A stretch of DNA of 64,000 nt, taken from positions 17,347,046 to 17,411,045 of the forward strand of contig NC_063045.1 in the NCBI RefSeq assembly GCF_018812025.1, read 5' to 3'. The position numbers were made by a program, and so were the translations under genes. Numbering within the stretch: position 1 is the stretch's first letter; every line of letters starts with the position of its first letter. The stretch comes from Megalobrama amblycephala (taxonomy: Eukaryota; Chordata; Actinopteri; Cypriniformes; Xenocyprididae). The notes under the pieces are model-generated. The model did not search any database. It was given only the letters and a program-made list of their open reading frames with translations, and was not told the DNA's origin. This document shows, piece after piece, positions 12,701 through 27,239 of the stretch.

Positions 12701-15700
12701 TAGAAACTACCCAGAACACCCTAAAAACTACATAGCAATGTGCTAAAACCCCTCAGAACCCCTTAGTAACCAGCTACATAGAACCCCCCACAACCACATA
12801 GCCTACTGTAGCAATGCATTAAAACCCCCTGAGAACTCATTAGCAACCAACTAGCAACTACCCAGAACACCCAAGAAACCACAGAGAAATGCGTTAAAAA
12901 CACCCTCAGAACTCCATAGCAAACAAGCTAGCAACTACCTGAACATTGTTGCAACCACATAGCAATGAACTCAAAAAAACACCAAAACCCATTAGTGGAC
13001 TGAAGCAAGTACAACAAACTGTACCCTAAAGCCCAGCCACTTAACAATGTGCAATAAATCAGTCAAAAGCTTATTATATTAGTTTATTACTCTCTCACAA
13101 AGTTGGAACTGTTGTCCATCTCTCCAGCACTTAGTATGGCAACTTGAGCAAATATTTGATTTATACATGGGTTAAATTATTTTTAGACTTGTTATTTCAA
13201 AGTAAAATACATGTTGCTTAATGCACTGTTTTTGGACTGGAACTAACAGGAAAGATAAATGGACTCACCTGTTTTGGCTTTGCAGGATCGTCTGTTGGCC
13301 TGCAGGCTGAAGCCATCTGTGCAAGCGCATCTGTATGATCCCTGCGTGTTCATACAGATCTGACTGCATGTCCCATAATCCCTGCATTCATCATGATCTG
13401 CGGGCAACAGCGGGGCTATTTATTAAACACCAAATGTGCTCAAACATGACCTAAATATGCAAACCCAACTCTTAATGTCGCCATTCCGCTGGACCCTATC
13501 AAAATACATGAATATGCAAATTATGTATGGCGAAGGAAGGGTGAGTAAATTGCTGTTTTGGTTGACATAATCACAATTCATCATGAAATCAACAACAATA
13601 TCTCTGAGGTTTAAGTTCAGGCATTAGAGAAACAAGCACAGCTAGCTTTGCTAGAGACCTCAAAAATGGTATTAGCTAAGGCAACTTTTTGTGGGTACTC
13701 TATTTAGTGGCTGATTAGAACTGATACATAATCAGTTTACAAAATAAATTTTAAAAAATAATAATGTGAAATAATATCTTTCAAATTACCAAAGCAAAAT
13801 ATATATACATTTTCAGGTAGCTAACAAGCATCTTAACAGCTCTAACCAAATAAGAAAAGCTTTTCTGATTAGCTAAAACAAGATTTTGCAAACATACAAC
13901 ATTTTTCATCAGATTTTGGCTGAAAACTTTTTATGGATATTCTGTTCCCTGTCGTGTTAGAACTGATACAAAATAAATCAGATTACAAAAAAAAAAAGTG
14001 AATTAAACGCTGCGTCCAAAATCGAATACTTTCCTACTATATAGTATATGCAAAAAAAACCGTATGCCATAAGAGTAGTATGTCAGAGTACACAGTATTC
14101 AAAAAACAGCAGGCGAAAAGTCCCCGGATGACCTACAACTTCCGCCGAGATTCTGAAGTGTGCATTCAAAGTTTCAGTGTGTCACTTTACTATCCCATGA
14201 GGCCACAGGAGGGGATTTGTGAATGGCAGTGAAGCGACGCAACAGATGCTGGTAGGTCACGTGACAGTAACAACATGGCGAATTTCATTCATACTACCCA
14301 TAATCATATATAGACAGTACTTTTTTAATGATCATGAATCAATAAATTCTAATTCAAATGTAGTACCTACTCAGTACGCGATGTCGGACGCAACTAATAT
14401 TCAAATTATCCAAGTTTGTAGCCTACTAGCTTGGCATAGCTCAAATTTTGATTAGCTAACATAAGGCTATGTTTTTCATCACATATTACACCGTGTCCAA
14501 ACCAAACGCAATGCGATAAGATTCCAGCGACAAACAATTTACGCTTGTTTGAGATGCATCAGCACAGACCAGTCGGAGTATGACATCAAAGTACCGCGAG
14601 TGCAATTCAAAAGCATAAGGAGTCGTATCCTCTCCAAACGCTCTTGTGGTACTTTGATGTCATACACCAATCATTCTGCACAGCAGCGATGGAAGTCAAA
14701 CAAGTCTTCTGTCCACACCAGACGTGATGCGACTATAAGAATCAAAATCAATCAAAAATCACAGCAATCAGAAGAGCGTGTGGGCAGGCTCTCTCTACAA
14801 GCTCCTGGCACTTGCAACAAAATGGATAAGTACATAATCAAATTCATGAATATTACACCATTTTACCATTATTAAAAATACATACTGAGTTTCTGAAACA
14901 ATCTTTGTAGAATACACTTGTCTGTTGACAGTTTGAACATTCTTGTTTCCTTTTATTTATTTTGAAGATCTGAGGTGAACTGTCCATTGCTGCTTTCAGT
15001 ACGACACACTAAATGATATTCAAACTCTCATTAGACAGTAGCTACACACCTATAGACTTTATGTAGCTCCGCCCCTTTTCAGCACTGCACTCATTGTCTT
15101 TTGACTTCCGGTTTGTATTTCCACAGTGATCTTACGTATTTATGAATGAATAAACCATTTTGACGTCACACAACTTCCGTTTGGACTCAAAGCAGTGGAT
15201 CCTCACTTCCGTCAGCATAATGGAACATTAGCGCCTCTCGAATCAAGTGCACCCAATAGTTGTACATATGCCACAAATGTGGTTAGAGGATGACTGTAGT
15301 CACCTAATTTCATGTAAATTCAAGGCGAGGTGTTTGGCAGATCTCAAACGAAATTACCGATCGGCGAGATTTGCTTGAAGTCAGAGGAGTTGAATACGGA
15401 GCACTTGCAAACTTTGCTGTGTTTATTGCACATGAAGCTTTTTATATGTATTTGTCAGTATTTGTGAAATAAACGCACATTTCCAACATTTATGTGCACC
15501 TTTAAGCATTCAATGCTTAAAGGTGCTAAAGAGGATCTTTCCGTCGACTGAGAAACCAAAGACTGTTAATGAGTTTTTGAAATGAGCGCATGCGCAAGAA
15601 CAACCCCCCTCCTTCACAGCTCAATTCGAGGGAACGCCTCCCAAAACTTGTGCACGAGTATTGGAACACGAGTGTTTACCACCGGCATTCGCTGTGTGAA

Positions 15701-18700
15701 GTTAGTGGATTCATTATGTCGGACTCACCGCAGGTAACTCATAATCTGCAGTTGTTACTCCTGTCTCCTGACAAAAACATTGCATGCGGCGCCTGTGGAG
15801 TGTGGAAAGTCTCTCACAAGGAACGTCACGGCAGTGATTGACAAGCCAGAGGGCCAATCCGCGCACGTCTTTCACACTTTGCATGCGGCGCCTGTGGAGT
15901 GTGGAAAGTTACTGGAGCGCGCAGCTGCGCGTCTCTCACAAGGAACGTCATGGCAGTGATTGACAAGCCAGATGGCGATCATCGCGTAAACGATTGGCTG
16001 ATGTTTTTAAGGCCCTACCTCGTGCACAGATGATGTATATTAATATTATTCCTTTCAGTGCACCTAATAAATAGTCTTTTATCAGTTAGTAAAGACAGTT
16101 TCAAGTAATATTGCAAAAATGTATAAAACAAAACATCCTCTTTAGCACCTTTAATGTACTTATTTCAGTGCCTGAATAGCCTACAATAAAGATCAGCATA
16201 AGCTTATTCTTTCTAAATATCAAAAATCAATTTTTTTTTCAGTTTTATTTCGATAAATATGACATACAAAATAATAAAAATTGTGTTTAATATAATACTA
16301 TTTCTACATGTTGTAAAAACTGACTCCTGTACATGGAATTTTTACCATAGTAAAAAACATTGTCATCATTCATCTCTTTATTGCAGAACAAGACTGTCAC
16401 ATACAAAAATATACAGAGGATTTACAACAGTACTCATTGTTATAGCAGCATTAAATGAATGGAATCAAATTATTTTTCCAGGGAATAACATGAAATAAAC
16501 ACATACTTCCGTTTTGTATTTTCAATACACTTCTTACAAATTATACAATCTTAATATATTACACCAGTTCAGTATAAAGTACACATCAAATCAAAATTGA
16601 ACTTATTTATTTTGTTAGCTCAAATTGCTAGTTTTGTGAACAATTCATCCGTGCAAGTCAATCCACACAAAAAAATGGTTTGGCTTCGTAATATTTAATC
16701 AAAATCTGAAAATGCTCCTCCCCTCTGCAACGGTGCCCCTTCTCTGATGACATCAGTTTGACGGCTTGGGTTGAAATCGTTTAAACCACTCCCCTCCAAC
16801 CTTTAGTCTGCTATGAGCGAGAGATGGAGAGGAGGAGCGCTAAAGTAAAACTCTGCCCTCTATTTAATATTCCGTTTCACTTGGAAATGCGTCACAACAC
16901 TGGAGAAAAGTCGTTTGCGACTTCCGGTTCACGCGGACTTTAAACTGGTATTATGTAAAATGATCTAAAATCTTCACATCATTAATTCTTCGGAGTATTA
17001 TATGTGGATGTGCTACTTTCAGGTGTCCCTTACTCGTAAATAAATCTCACAAGAACAATACCGTTATCATAGCCTACCAATTTTTAAAAATAAAGATTTG
17101 TTTTTTTAGACAATATCCTTGTTATTTCAAATAGGCTAACAGATTTGTGTGGACATAATCATTGTGATAAAACTTTGACAGCAATTCAAGGACACATTGC
17201 TAAAGTTTTTGCTCGTGGAAACCCTAAGCAAGGCAGTTACAGAAAGGAAATAATAAATAACATTACCAAAAGAACCTGACTGTGTAAATTCTTGACAAAC
17301 AGTTCGCATTTTATTAAAACATTGTCCCGAGAAGTCGCCGGCGCGAAGGTAAGACGGGACTACAGATCCACTGCTTTGCGGATAAGGGCCTATTGCTTGT
17401 TTTAAAATCTTCCCGGTCTACTGACATTTATTAAGACATCTGCTTTAAATATAACAATGCTCATGACAACTTTCATTAACTCTACAACAGGTAAATCCAC
17501 TTCACCAGCTAATTATTCTTTGACAGTGTTAAATAATTTCTTATTTATTGGGCTTCAGTTTTTGACTTTCTCTGTGTCTTGGGATTTTTCCTTTGTGCAC
17601 ATCATGTGCCTACCTAGACAAAACAAGAAGTAGTAGTCCTTAGACACACTGACACTCTCACACGTAACCAGAAGTTGAAGACACACACACATTTCTTATT
17701 TGTTATATTTCTTGAAATGCCATACATGGTAAGGTTTGATTCTTAAGTCGTATGATTGGATGCTCAAACCATCCTGGAGATTGTTGTTTGACCTATGTCT
17801 ATAAATATGTCCCTTCTTCCTGAATAAATCTGAGAACGCTTTGTACCACACTTGATCAGTGTCTGCTTGGTTATTCTCCCGAGATCTCACGCTGCTGCTG
17901 CCACACATCACAGGGGTTGAGGTGCCTGTTTCTAAACTGATGACTGAGACTACAAATATTTAGTCATGCCATAGAAATATAGGAGCAACCACAAAAACTT
18001 AAGTTCGGTGCGTGGGTTCTCTGGTGGATAAGGTCTACAGTATACTGAAATGCAACACCGGCGTTTTCAAACTAAAATGGGGTCTGCAGTGTTTTCAAAA
18101 GTCTCCATTTTTGAGGTTCGAAAACGCTGGCGTAGTGTAAACGACAGGCGTAACCGTAGCAAAACGTATTCATTTTAAAACAAAAATGCATTAGTGTAAA
18201 CGGGGCCTAAAATGGATCATCGAGTGTCGCTGTCGTGGCTACTTAGGAAAAAAACTTAATCGCGTGTCAATTGGCGCACCAAAAACATTCTTGTCGCTTT
18301 ATAATATTAATATTGAACCACTGTACTCACATGAACTGATTTAAATATGTTTTTAGTACCTTTATGGATCTTGAGAGAGGAAATGTCATTGCTCCCTATG
18401 GAGGCCTCACGGAGCCATCGGATTTCAACTAAAATATCTTAATTTGTGTTCCGAAGATGAACGAAGGCCTTACGGGTGTGGAACAGCATGAGGGTGAGTA
18501 ATAAATGACAGAATTTTCATTTTTGGGTGAACTAACCCTTTAAGAAAAGCTGTTTTGGTTAGTTAAAACAAGATATTGCAAACACGTTACTTTTTTCATC
18601 AGATAAGACTACTTTTTACTCTATTCAGTGTGTGATTTGAACTGATACAAAACCAAATTATGACATTTTACTTAATCATAAAAAATATCAATACCTTTCA

Positions 18701-21700
18701 ATTTATACACCAAAATACCAAAGCTAAATATGGTCAAATTTAAATATTTTCAGGCAGCTAACAGCTTGATGCTAGCTTAGCATAGCTTGATCTGGTTTAG
18801 AAAAGCTCTTTTGATGAACTAAAACAAGATGCTTTAAATATAATGCTACATTTTTCATCAGGAGGAGGGATAGGATGTTTTTATTGGACTAAATTTTATC
18901 TTGTTGCTTTACTAACTGTAACAAAATTATAACCAAAGTAGTACAATTAAATTCAATGATATTTCTAAAGCTTTAAATTCTTCAAACAGAGTTTCAGATG
19001 GTAATGACCCTCACCTCGACATCGTCTCCCATCCTCGTCTAGTTCGAAACCTTCCCCGCAGAAACAGGACGTCCCGTTTCTCATGATCACACAGTCAAAC
19101 TGACACCTCCACTCCTGGCAGCTGCGCACCAACTCTGAGAAGACACAAACACACATTTAAACTCACTCTTTTTGATTCACAGTCTTAATATCCTGCACAG
19201 AGTTCACTCACACAATGAACATGCATTTACACTCAGTGAAACCCTCCATAAAAGCACAATGCCATTTCGCCAATATGAAATCATTTTTTAAAAGTTGAAC
19301 AGATGCAGCCTCATTATGACACCATGATTCAGCGCTTTTTAAGTGGCACTTAAGGCCTGTTTCCGTGGATGCAATTCTTCCAGGCGAGCTCTTGCTCCAA
19401 GCTGCTGTCAATACACAATGGTAGAGCATTGTGTAATATTTATCACCTGTGAAACGCTTACGGCCTCATAATGAGGAACGTTTGACGATCACGTTTGCCC
19501 GCGTTGTGCGCCACATGAAGATGCCCCCATCTTTACTTATTTATTGATCCCAGAATCGGTTGAAAAATAGCAGTGATTTATAAACGCTTGGGCTGCAATC
19601 TGTTTCAATTACAACAGCCATAGCCCATATCTGATGTTTTTATTCATTTGGGGGTGTGGCTAACAGGTCACCTTTCCTTTTTTTACCATTTGTGATGGAT
19701 TTAAGTGTGTGGCAATAAATATTACACAGGAAAGAGCGAAAAAGAGAAAGATTGGAGGTATTTTAGCCACTCTAAACGTCTAATCGCGAGCAAGAGATTT
19801 CTAGCGTGCTATGAAGCCCACATTAATAATAACTATGCACTGAGAAATTCACCGACCCACCCCAGGCATGCGCTCGGAATGGCTTGAGTCTGACGGTTTT
19901 AAATTAAGTACTTCTTTAAAAATGTATCACAGCGTTTAAGGGTAATGCAAAGCGTTTTACAATATGAGTTTAACTGAAAGTGAAATATAATGGCTTTTTA
20001 TCTATTACAGCGAATGTGTATCCACTTGAGCTGGAAGATGTTTAACTATTTATATGTGGGACTAGCGACGGGGAGCGACTAACAGTTCCTGAAATATTTC
20101 ATAATCTTGGCTATAAAGAGTTCTTTATTTATTTATGCAGATGGGGCATCTGAGCCACTAAAATCTGTCGTTTTATTCTTTCACATAACAAGAACTGTGA
20201 GCAATAACATCTTTTGTTTCCACAAAACACGTACACATACGGATTTCGAGAGACAAGGGTGAGTAAATGAAATGACAAATCTTTCATTTTGAGGGGTAAC
20301 TAACCCTTTACAACAAGTTTTTGTTCTGACTTGACTTGACTAGTTGTCATCAGTACAACATTTGACAAAACAGTATTTATGCTTAAAAACAATCCAAGAC
20401 AGTTTTCCAAGAACAACCACACAGAAAAATAAAACAACATGACTTGAAATAAATAATGAACTTCATATGCATTGCATTTGCGCCAAAAGTATGGTGGAAT
20501 TCATGCCCAAGGATGAAGATGACCTAACTAATAAACTTAAATGTTGCAATCAAAGACAACGGCAGCATGCCAAACCGACACAAACAAATGACATAAAACA
20601 TCTCAGAAATGAAACATGATGCAGTGCCAACAAAAGGCTATTATTTTATTCACAATTTAATTATCCCATCTAAACAAACCATTTGAATGCATAAATAAAG
20701 TCTCTGGCAGTGTAAAAGAAAAGCAGTAACTGCAATCGTAAATTTTTACCAGCAAAAAAGGAAGCAAAGAAAACTGCTAATAAAAGACGCAAGTGACTTT
20801 TTATTTTGTGTCTAATGTTTTTGACACTTATCTAACCCCAGAGATTTTGACTTTCTTGAAATGTCAGTCTTTGCCCATTTGGTGCGGAAAACAGGAACTT
20901 CACAGAAATCTATCAAAGAAAAAGAATGGGAAACATACATTTACAAAGACAGTAGAATCTAGACATCTCCGATTCAAAACAGCAGGTGGGGAGATTTGAT
21001 TATCAGAAGAGAATCACTCTTTGGAGCAATCAATGCTTATGCTAGAAACCAAAAACTTCAAACGTAACTTCAAAAATAGGTCAGAATCATTGTTTACATG
21101 GCGAGTGGTGTCGAATGTGTGCAGCTACTGTAGGACGCTCTCCGCCACCCGGATTCACACTAATCTCCTCTGAGCGGGAAGGAGGCCATTATGGGTGGAC
21201 TCTCGCTGCGAGTTAGGCTCCCGCACAACAGGATTTATCTCCAGTGAACTCCAGAGCTCTCCCTCAAGGTGATTTTCTCTCAGTGAGGAGCCCTACTTCC
21301 TCTGACACTCGCTGGGTGATGTAGTGCTTACGGCAGCGGTCCAGGAAGGGTGCTGAGTCTTACAGGGGCGTAAAGGTAAATGCCTGTAGATCTATTTCTC
21401 TACCCCAACCCAAAGAGCTTGAACTTTAGCTGCTGTGAACAATCAATCACTCTCGGGAGTCCCGTACCACATTAAAAATTGAAGGCCGAAACCTTGAAAA
21501 TCTATACAGACTTAAATGCCACAGCTGTTTTTTTTTTCGGACCACCTCTAAGTTTGTCACATTCAAAAGATCCAATGAAATGGTTCACAAATGCTATTCA
21601 TATTTTTTAACTGAAATACAAAGTTGGGCTAGTACATATTGAACAGCGTCCACTTGTCCTTCTTTTCAATATTTTCAAAAAGAAAAGAAAAGAAAAAATC

Positions 21701-24700
21701 AAAGAAACAACAATGACAAAAAAAAAAAAAAATGAATGGCTTGTTCTTTTTTAAATGGCTAGTAGAGACCTGCAATGATTTCTATAAGGGAGGAAAAACA
21801 AAACAAAATAAAATAAATGAAGAGATGCACCGATGTATCGGCCAACAATCGATATCGGCCAATAAAAGCTATTATTATCACTATTTTAAAAACAGTTGAT
21901 GATCAGGGCCGATATCCTGTCATTCAAAAGGGTGCGTAAAAATGTGTTCAGACTGCAACTCATACTGTGTGTGAAGAAAATCTCTCTTGTATTGAATTTA
22001 GTTAATGCGACAATAACGCAGGCTCTATAATGCAGGCTCTATTTGACCCTATGAATCACCCGTAGTTAAAACCAGGGTTGCCAGATCTGCATTTTTGTTG
22101 TTGTTGTTTTTTGCTACATCAAACATCAATTTGTAGCGCCTCCCATCCAATAATTGCAAAGAGCTTTGTGCTTTGTTACTTCTGATAGGATTTTTTTTTT
22201 CTGATAAGTCTCCTCTTTCAAATTCTTTCATTTTATCACAACATTCAAACAATAAATGGTGTTTTGACGCTCTTAAATGTGATGTGACAAATCAGTATCG
22301 ACAGAGAAATTTAGTATCTGCGCATCTCTAAATAAAATAAAATAAAATGGGTAGACTTAATAGAAGGTACATGAACATGCATGTCAATCAAACTGAGAGC
22401 AACACACAAGGGAAGCAATCATTTATGAATCTATTATAAACTACATTTGTTTTTTGCTTTTAAATCACATATTTAATTTAAAACCTTTCACATCAGCTTC
22501 ACCTGACTTTAGCATCTCAATATCTTCCTCAGATGTCTAAACGAACCAATCAGAAAGCTGCATCATAAGCCACGCCCCCTTCCCAGCAGGAATCACCAGT
22601 CCAAAGAACACGGCATATGTCTGGACAGTCCTATTATTCACTCACAGCAGGTCTTCCCCTCAGTCTCCATCATTAGAGCGGCCACCGTCCCCAGGGCTCA
22701 GACAGCTAGGCCATCACTGCAGTGGAACGAGAGCGCGCTTGTGTATTTTTCTGTTTGTGAGATCAGAGCAGGTGACCGGGGGGTTCGCACCTACCAGGCA
22801 GTGTTTATAAATAGATGACAGTTGAGCAAAAACATGCTTTGTTAGAAAAGAAAGGACGGAGGTTGGAACCAGAAGGGAAGTCGACTTTCTAAAGCAATAA
22901 AGAAAATGCAGAAAACTCAATGCCAAGACCCCCTAAATGGAAAATGGTATGGAAATTGAAATGAAAAACTGAAAAACAAAACTGACATGGTATGTTTTCA
23001 CAGTAACAGCAAAAAGTAATATTGCATAACTTCACAAACACCTGCACCTCAACCTAGAGAAACTGATAGGAGGTGGATGTGAGACATCTGAGGTGTAACT
23101 GTGAAACAGAGCTGGTTTATTTTGCCCCTTCATCAACACTTCAGAATCGACTGCCAATGTTGGAAGAGGATTCAGATAAACTACAGATAAACTGACACAA
23201 ATGAACTGTGCTTAACGTCTAAATCTACACTTAGCCAGATTGATGTGGCTGTAAAGGCTCTGCACTTGGTGGCTCATCCAAATCCTAGTCGAGCTACCAA
23301 AGGACATCAACTTGGCACATGAAACTGCCCTTCCCGTGACCACTGTAGTTTCGCCCCTGGGCAAAGCACTTAACCCTCAGCTGCTCCCATCATACTGTAA
23401 TATGCCTACATTTCCAGCACTCGAGCGAACACTTGCAGACTCTCTGGATGAATGAATTTAGAATTTATTTGATGAATTCTAACATTTGGAGCCATTAGCT
23501 AAGGATTGTCAAATTCCTGTGAAGCTACAAAATTGCATTGTTTGTAACAGTTGCTAAGCAGTCAGAAATATACAAAGGAAGTAATACACAAACCAAGGAT
23601 GACTTCCTTGAATGTGCCAGAAACAGGTCAGATAATATTACTGACCTCTAAGACAAGGACGACAATATTTGTATTTGTTTATTAGTGAAGGTATCTGCAA
23701 ACAATGGCACATACCTGGATTAGTGTTTGATTTTGTCTTTTGTAATGATCTCAAAAGAATTTTCAAATGATGTCTACTAAATCTTCATGACAACAAAAGT
23801 CTTCAACATAAACTTGTCTCGATAAAAGTTTAAAAGTTTTTTTTTGTTTGTGCACAAAAACATTTGTTATGTCTACATCATTAGTAAATAAAGTTGATAT
23901 GAGGAAATAAGATCACAAGGATCTTTTGTTGTGTCAAGATCAAAAGAAAATAAAGTAGATATTAAAGGGCATATTGCAGGTTAGAGCTTTAGTGATTCAC
24001 TGTTTAAAAAAATAATGTATGAAATAGATTTTCTTGAAAAAACACGCATACATACGCTACATAGGCTTCTGGAGTCGTTTTTTGTGAGAGAATTTTACTT
24101 CCGCATCTGAAAAATGCCAAATCGGACGTGACGTCACTGAAGGGAACGCGATCAATATAAACTATAGGAAAACAATGGATCGCAGTGACAGTTCGGATGC
24201 TGAGGAAATTGTAAATGCTTATTTATACTCATATAACTAATCACAGCCATACAATTAGCCTGCTATGTGGTCAAGAGAGCAGGGACAGGCCAGAATTAGA
24301 CAGAATAACGGTCAAAAGAGACAAATTGAGCTGTTGTGTGAGGAGAAGCAGTGGAGAACAGGACAGAGACCGGTGTTAGCTAGATATAACGTTAACGACA
24401 TGTGCTCAGATCACAATATTTTGCAGATTATTATCATGAATCAGGCAATAGCAAAGCTATTGGTCTTGTAGGAGTAGGCCTAACTGATTATTAATAACAG
24501 AAACGAATAAACTTTGATCAAGCGTAGGCCCTATGTCACACGCGTTAATATCCGTCCACACTAACGTTACGTGATATAGCCGTTTCTCATCACGACTGAT
24601 TTGGTAGTTAGCAAATGTAATAATCAAACACAAAACTTAAAATGTGCATGTGCATGTCTTCATCGGATCCGTGATCATGTCTCCCGCCGGCGGCCAAACA

Positions 24701-27174
24701 TATAGTGTTAACTTACTGTATGTATTTCATGTTATCCTTTATTCATTAATTCTGTGTTATGAGTTTATTCCGTGCCCATTCGCTGATTGTGTGAGGATGT
24801 ATGACGCTGTGATTATGTAGTTGTGTGAACTTGAATGTATAAGTTTACATACATGGCATGCATGAAATTGGAGTATTTACATTACCAGCACATCATTCAA
24901 AACTGTTTTGTGTGAGTGTGAGACTGTATGCATGTGTACATAATTTGTATTCATCAGTGTTGAAATTGATTCAAGTAAAAACGGTGAAGAAGCATAGCGT
25001 GTGTAAGTTTATTCATTTAATATAATCATTTACAGAAGTATTACAACGTTGAACTCCATCATATCGCCAGGATGATAATCCTCCAGTCTAAAATGAACGC
25101 GTTTTTCGACGCAGATGCAGAAGTGAAGTCCCGTCTCTTCACCTGCACAAAACAAACCCCGGCACAGAAGATAGCAGCGTAGTTTTTCTTGTTAGTAAAC
25201 CTCTGTACTCGATGTCCTGACAGGCTGAAGTTTGTGCATCCTCCACAAACACAATAATTTACCATTACGATGATAAATAGAATACAAAAACTACCGAAAA
25301 CACACTGATTCACGGCCGCTGTTGCTAAATACCAATATATTCTGCACTGAATCAACACAGAGCTCTGCGAACATCTCCCTGTAGTGACGTAAAATGACGC
25401 GACGCTGAAAAAAAGCGGTTTTTACAGAGACCGTCACTTTATCTACTAAATTAATGCCCTTATGTCTCGCAAAACATTTTTAAACCCTGCAGTACCTTTT
25501 TATATGGTATTTTTGTACAAGGTTATATATTCATCTCTAAAAAAATTTTAAACCTGCAATATGCACTTTAAGAGAACAGCTTATGTCTAGATAATGAAAA
25601 CATTTAAGGGGGTCGCACACCGGACGCGAAGCTCGGCGCCGCACAGCGCCGCGCCACGTCTTTAAAATTCAAACACATTGTTTTCTATGAGAGTACGCAC
25701 ACCGGCGGTGACATTCGGCGCCTGTCCGCGGCGCCCAGCTACGACTCAGGAAGTTGTTCAAAATCCTGCCGTGCCACAGAGCGCCATTTCAAGGTTTTAT
25801 ATTAAATTTATATTATATTTCCCTCAAATCGTCAATGTACATACTGATAAGTAGCAGTGCAGCAGTTTTTTTGTTGTCCGTCAATATTTGATCTGTTTGA
25901 GGAGGACATAAAATACAGGGCATTCAGAAACCTTCATAGTCTACATTGGATAAATAATATAATGCAATTATGTCTGTTGAATACTGCATAATTTAGAAGT
26001 TGATATTCTTTAGTACTGTGAAATCCCCACAAAATACGAAATATTAAATATATTATATATTATTATACATTAGATATCATGAACTAATAATGAACTGCAC
26101 TTATACAACCTTTATTAATCTTTGTTTATGTTAATTACAACATTTACTAATACGTTATTAAAATCAAAGTTGTATTTAACATTAGTTAATGCACTGAACT
26201 AACATGAACAAAGAACAACTGTTTTTTAACTAACATTAAGTTAACAAAGCTTAATAAATACTGTAACAAATGCTCATAGTTCATGTTAGTTAACCTAATA
26301 CATTAACTATGATAACAAATTAAACTTTATTGTAAAGTGTTACCGAAATAACTTGTTTTGCTAATGTTTTCACTCGGACTAGCTAGTTAACGCTAGTTAA
26401 ATAATATTGCTACAATGTAACATAGTTGCCTAGACAACCGATACAACAAAACAATAACAGACGTAATGTGATCTTCATTAATGAACCTTCAAAAGCCAGC
26501 TATTATTCAATACAAATAAAAAAATAAATAATAAATAAAGTAAGAACTCACCCATCGTGCAGCTTTTCTGTCAGAAGCCGATTCAAAATTGAGCTCGCGC
26601 GTATAGAATGTGAGATACCTGAGACGCGGCGTGGCGCTGCGGCGCCGAGCTTCGCGTCCGGTGTGCGACCCCCTTTAGAAAACATCTTTATGTTGATCTT
26701 AAAAAGATTGTATAAATATATTTAATAAAATCAATCAGGCTTTTATAAAGTCAAAATCTTGTGAACAGATTTTTCTGTGATCTCACCATAAAAATTATGT
26801 AGAGATCTTGAGAAGACATCTTTTTATGTCAAGATGAGAAAATTAAGTTGGCATCACAAGAAAACTTATTGCGTCAATCACAAGAAAACGTTTTTTCTAG
26901 GTCGAAAGCTTGTAAACTTTTGTAATGGACAGATCACAAGAAAATTAAGTCGAACTGGTGAAAGAAAAACTTTTGTTGTATTGAAATGAAGAATATTTTA
27001 TTAAGTTGAGATCAAAAGAAAATGTAATCGTGCTCTTGAGAACTTGACACCAGATGATAATTACATCATCTTCAGTTGGCTGAAATATAACAATTCACAT
27101 CTAGTTACATACAAAAGATATGAATTACCAAAAAACAATATCTTGCACAGATGGATGATATCAATCGTATACAC

Positions 27175-27239
<65 letters not shown>

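Noticed and set aside
17696..17911. 71-codon ORF ([15 protein letters not shown]) nearly conserved at 54049-54267
   Set aside because: Apparent conservation comes from two recent copies of the same LTR-like repeat. The frame crosses TATA and AATAAA signals and has no known domain.
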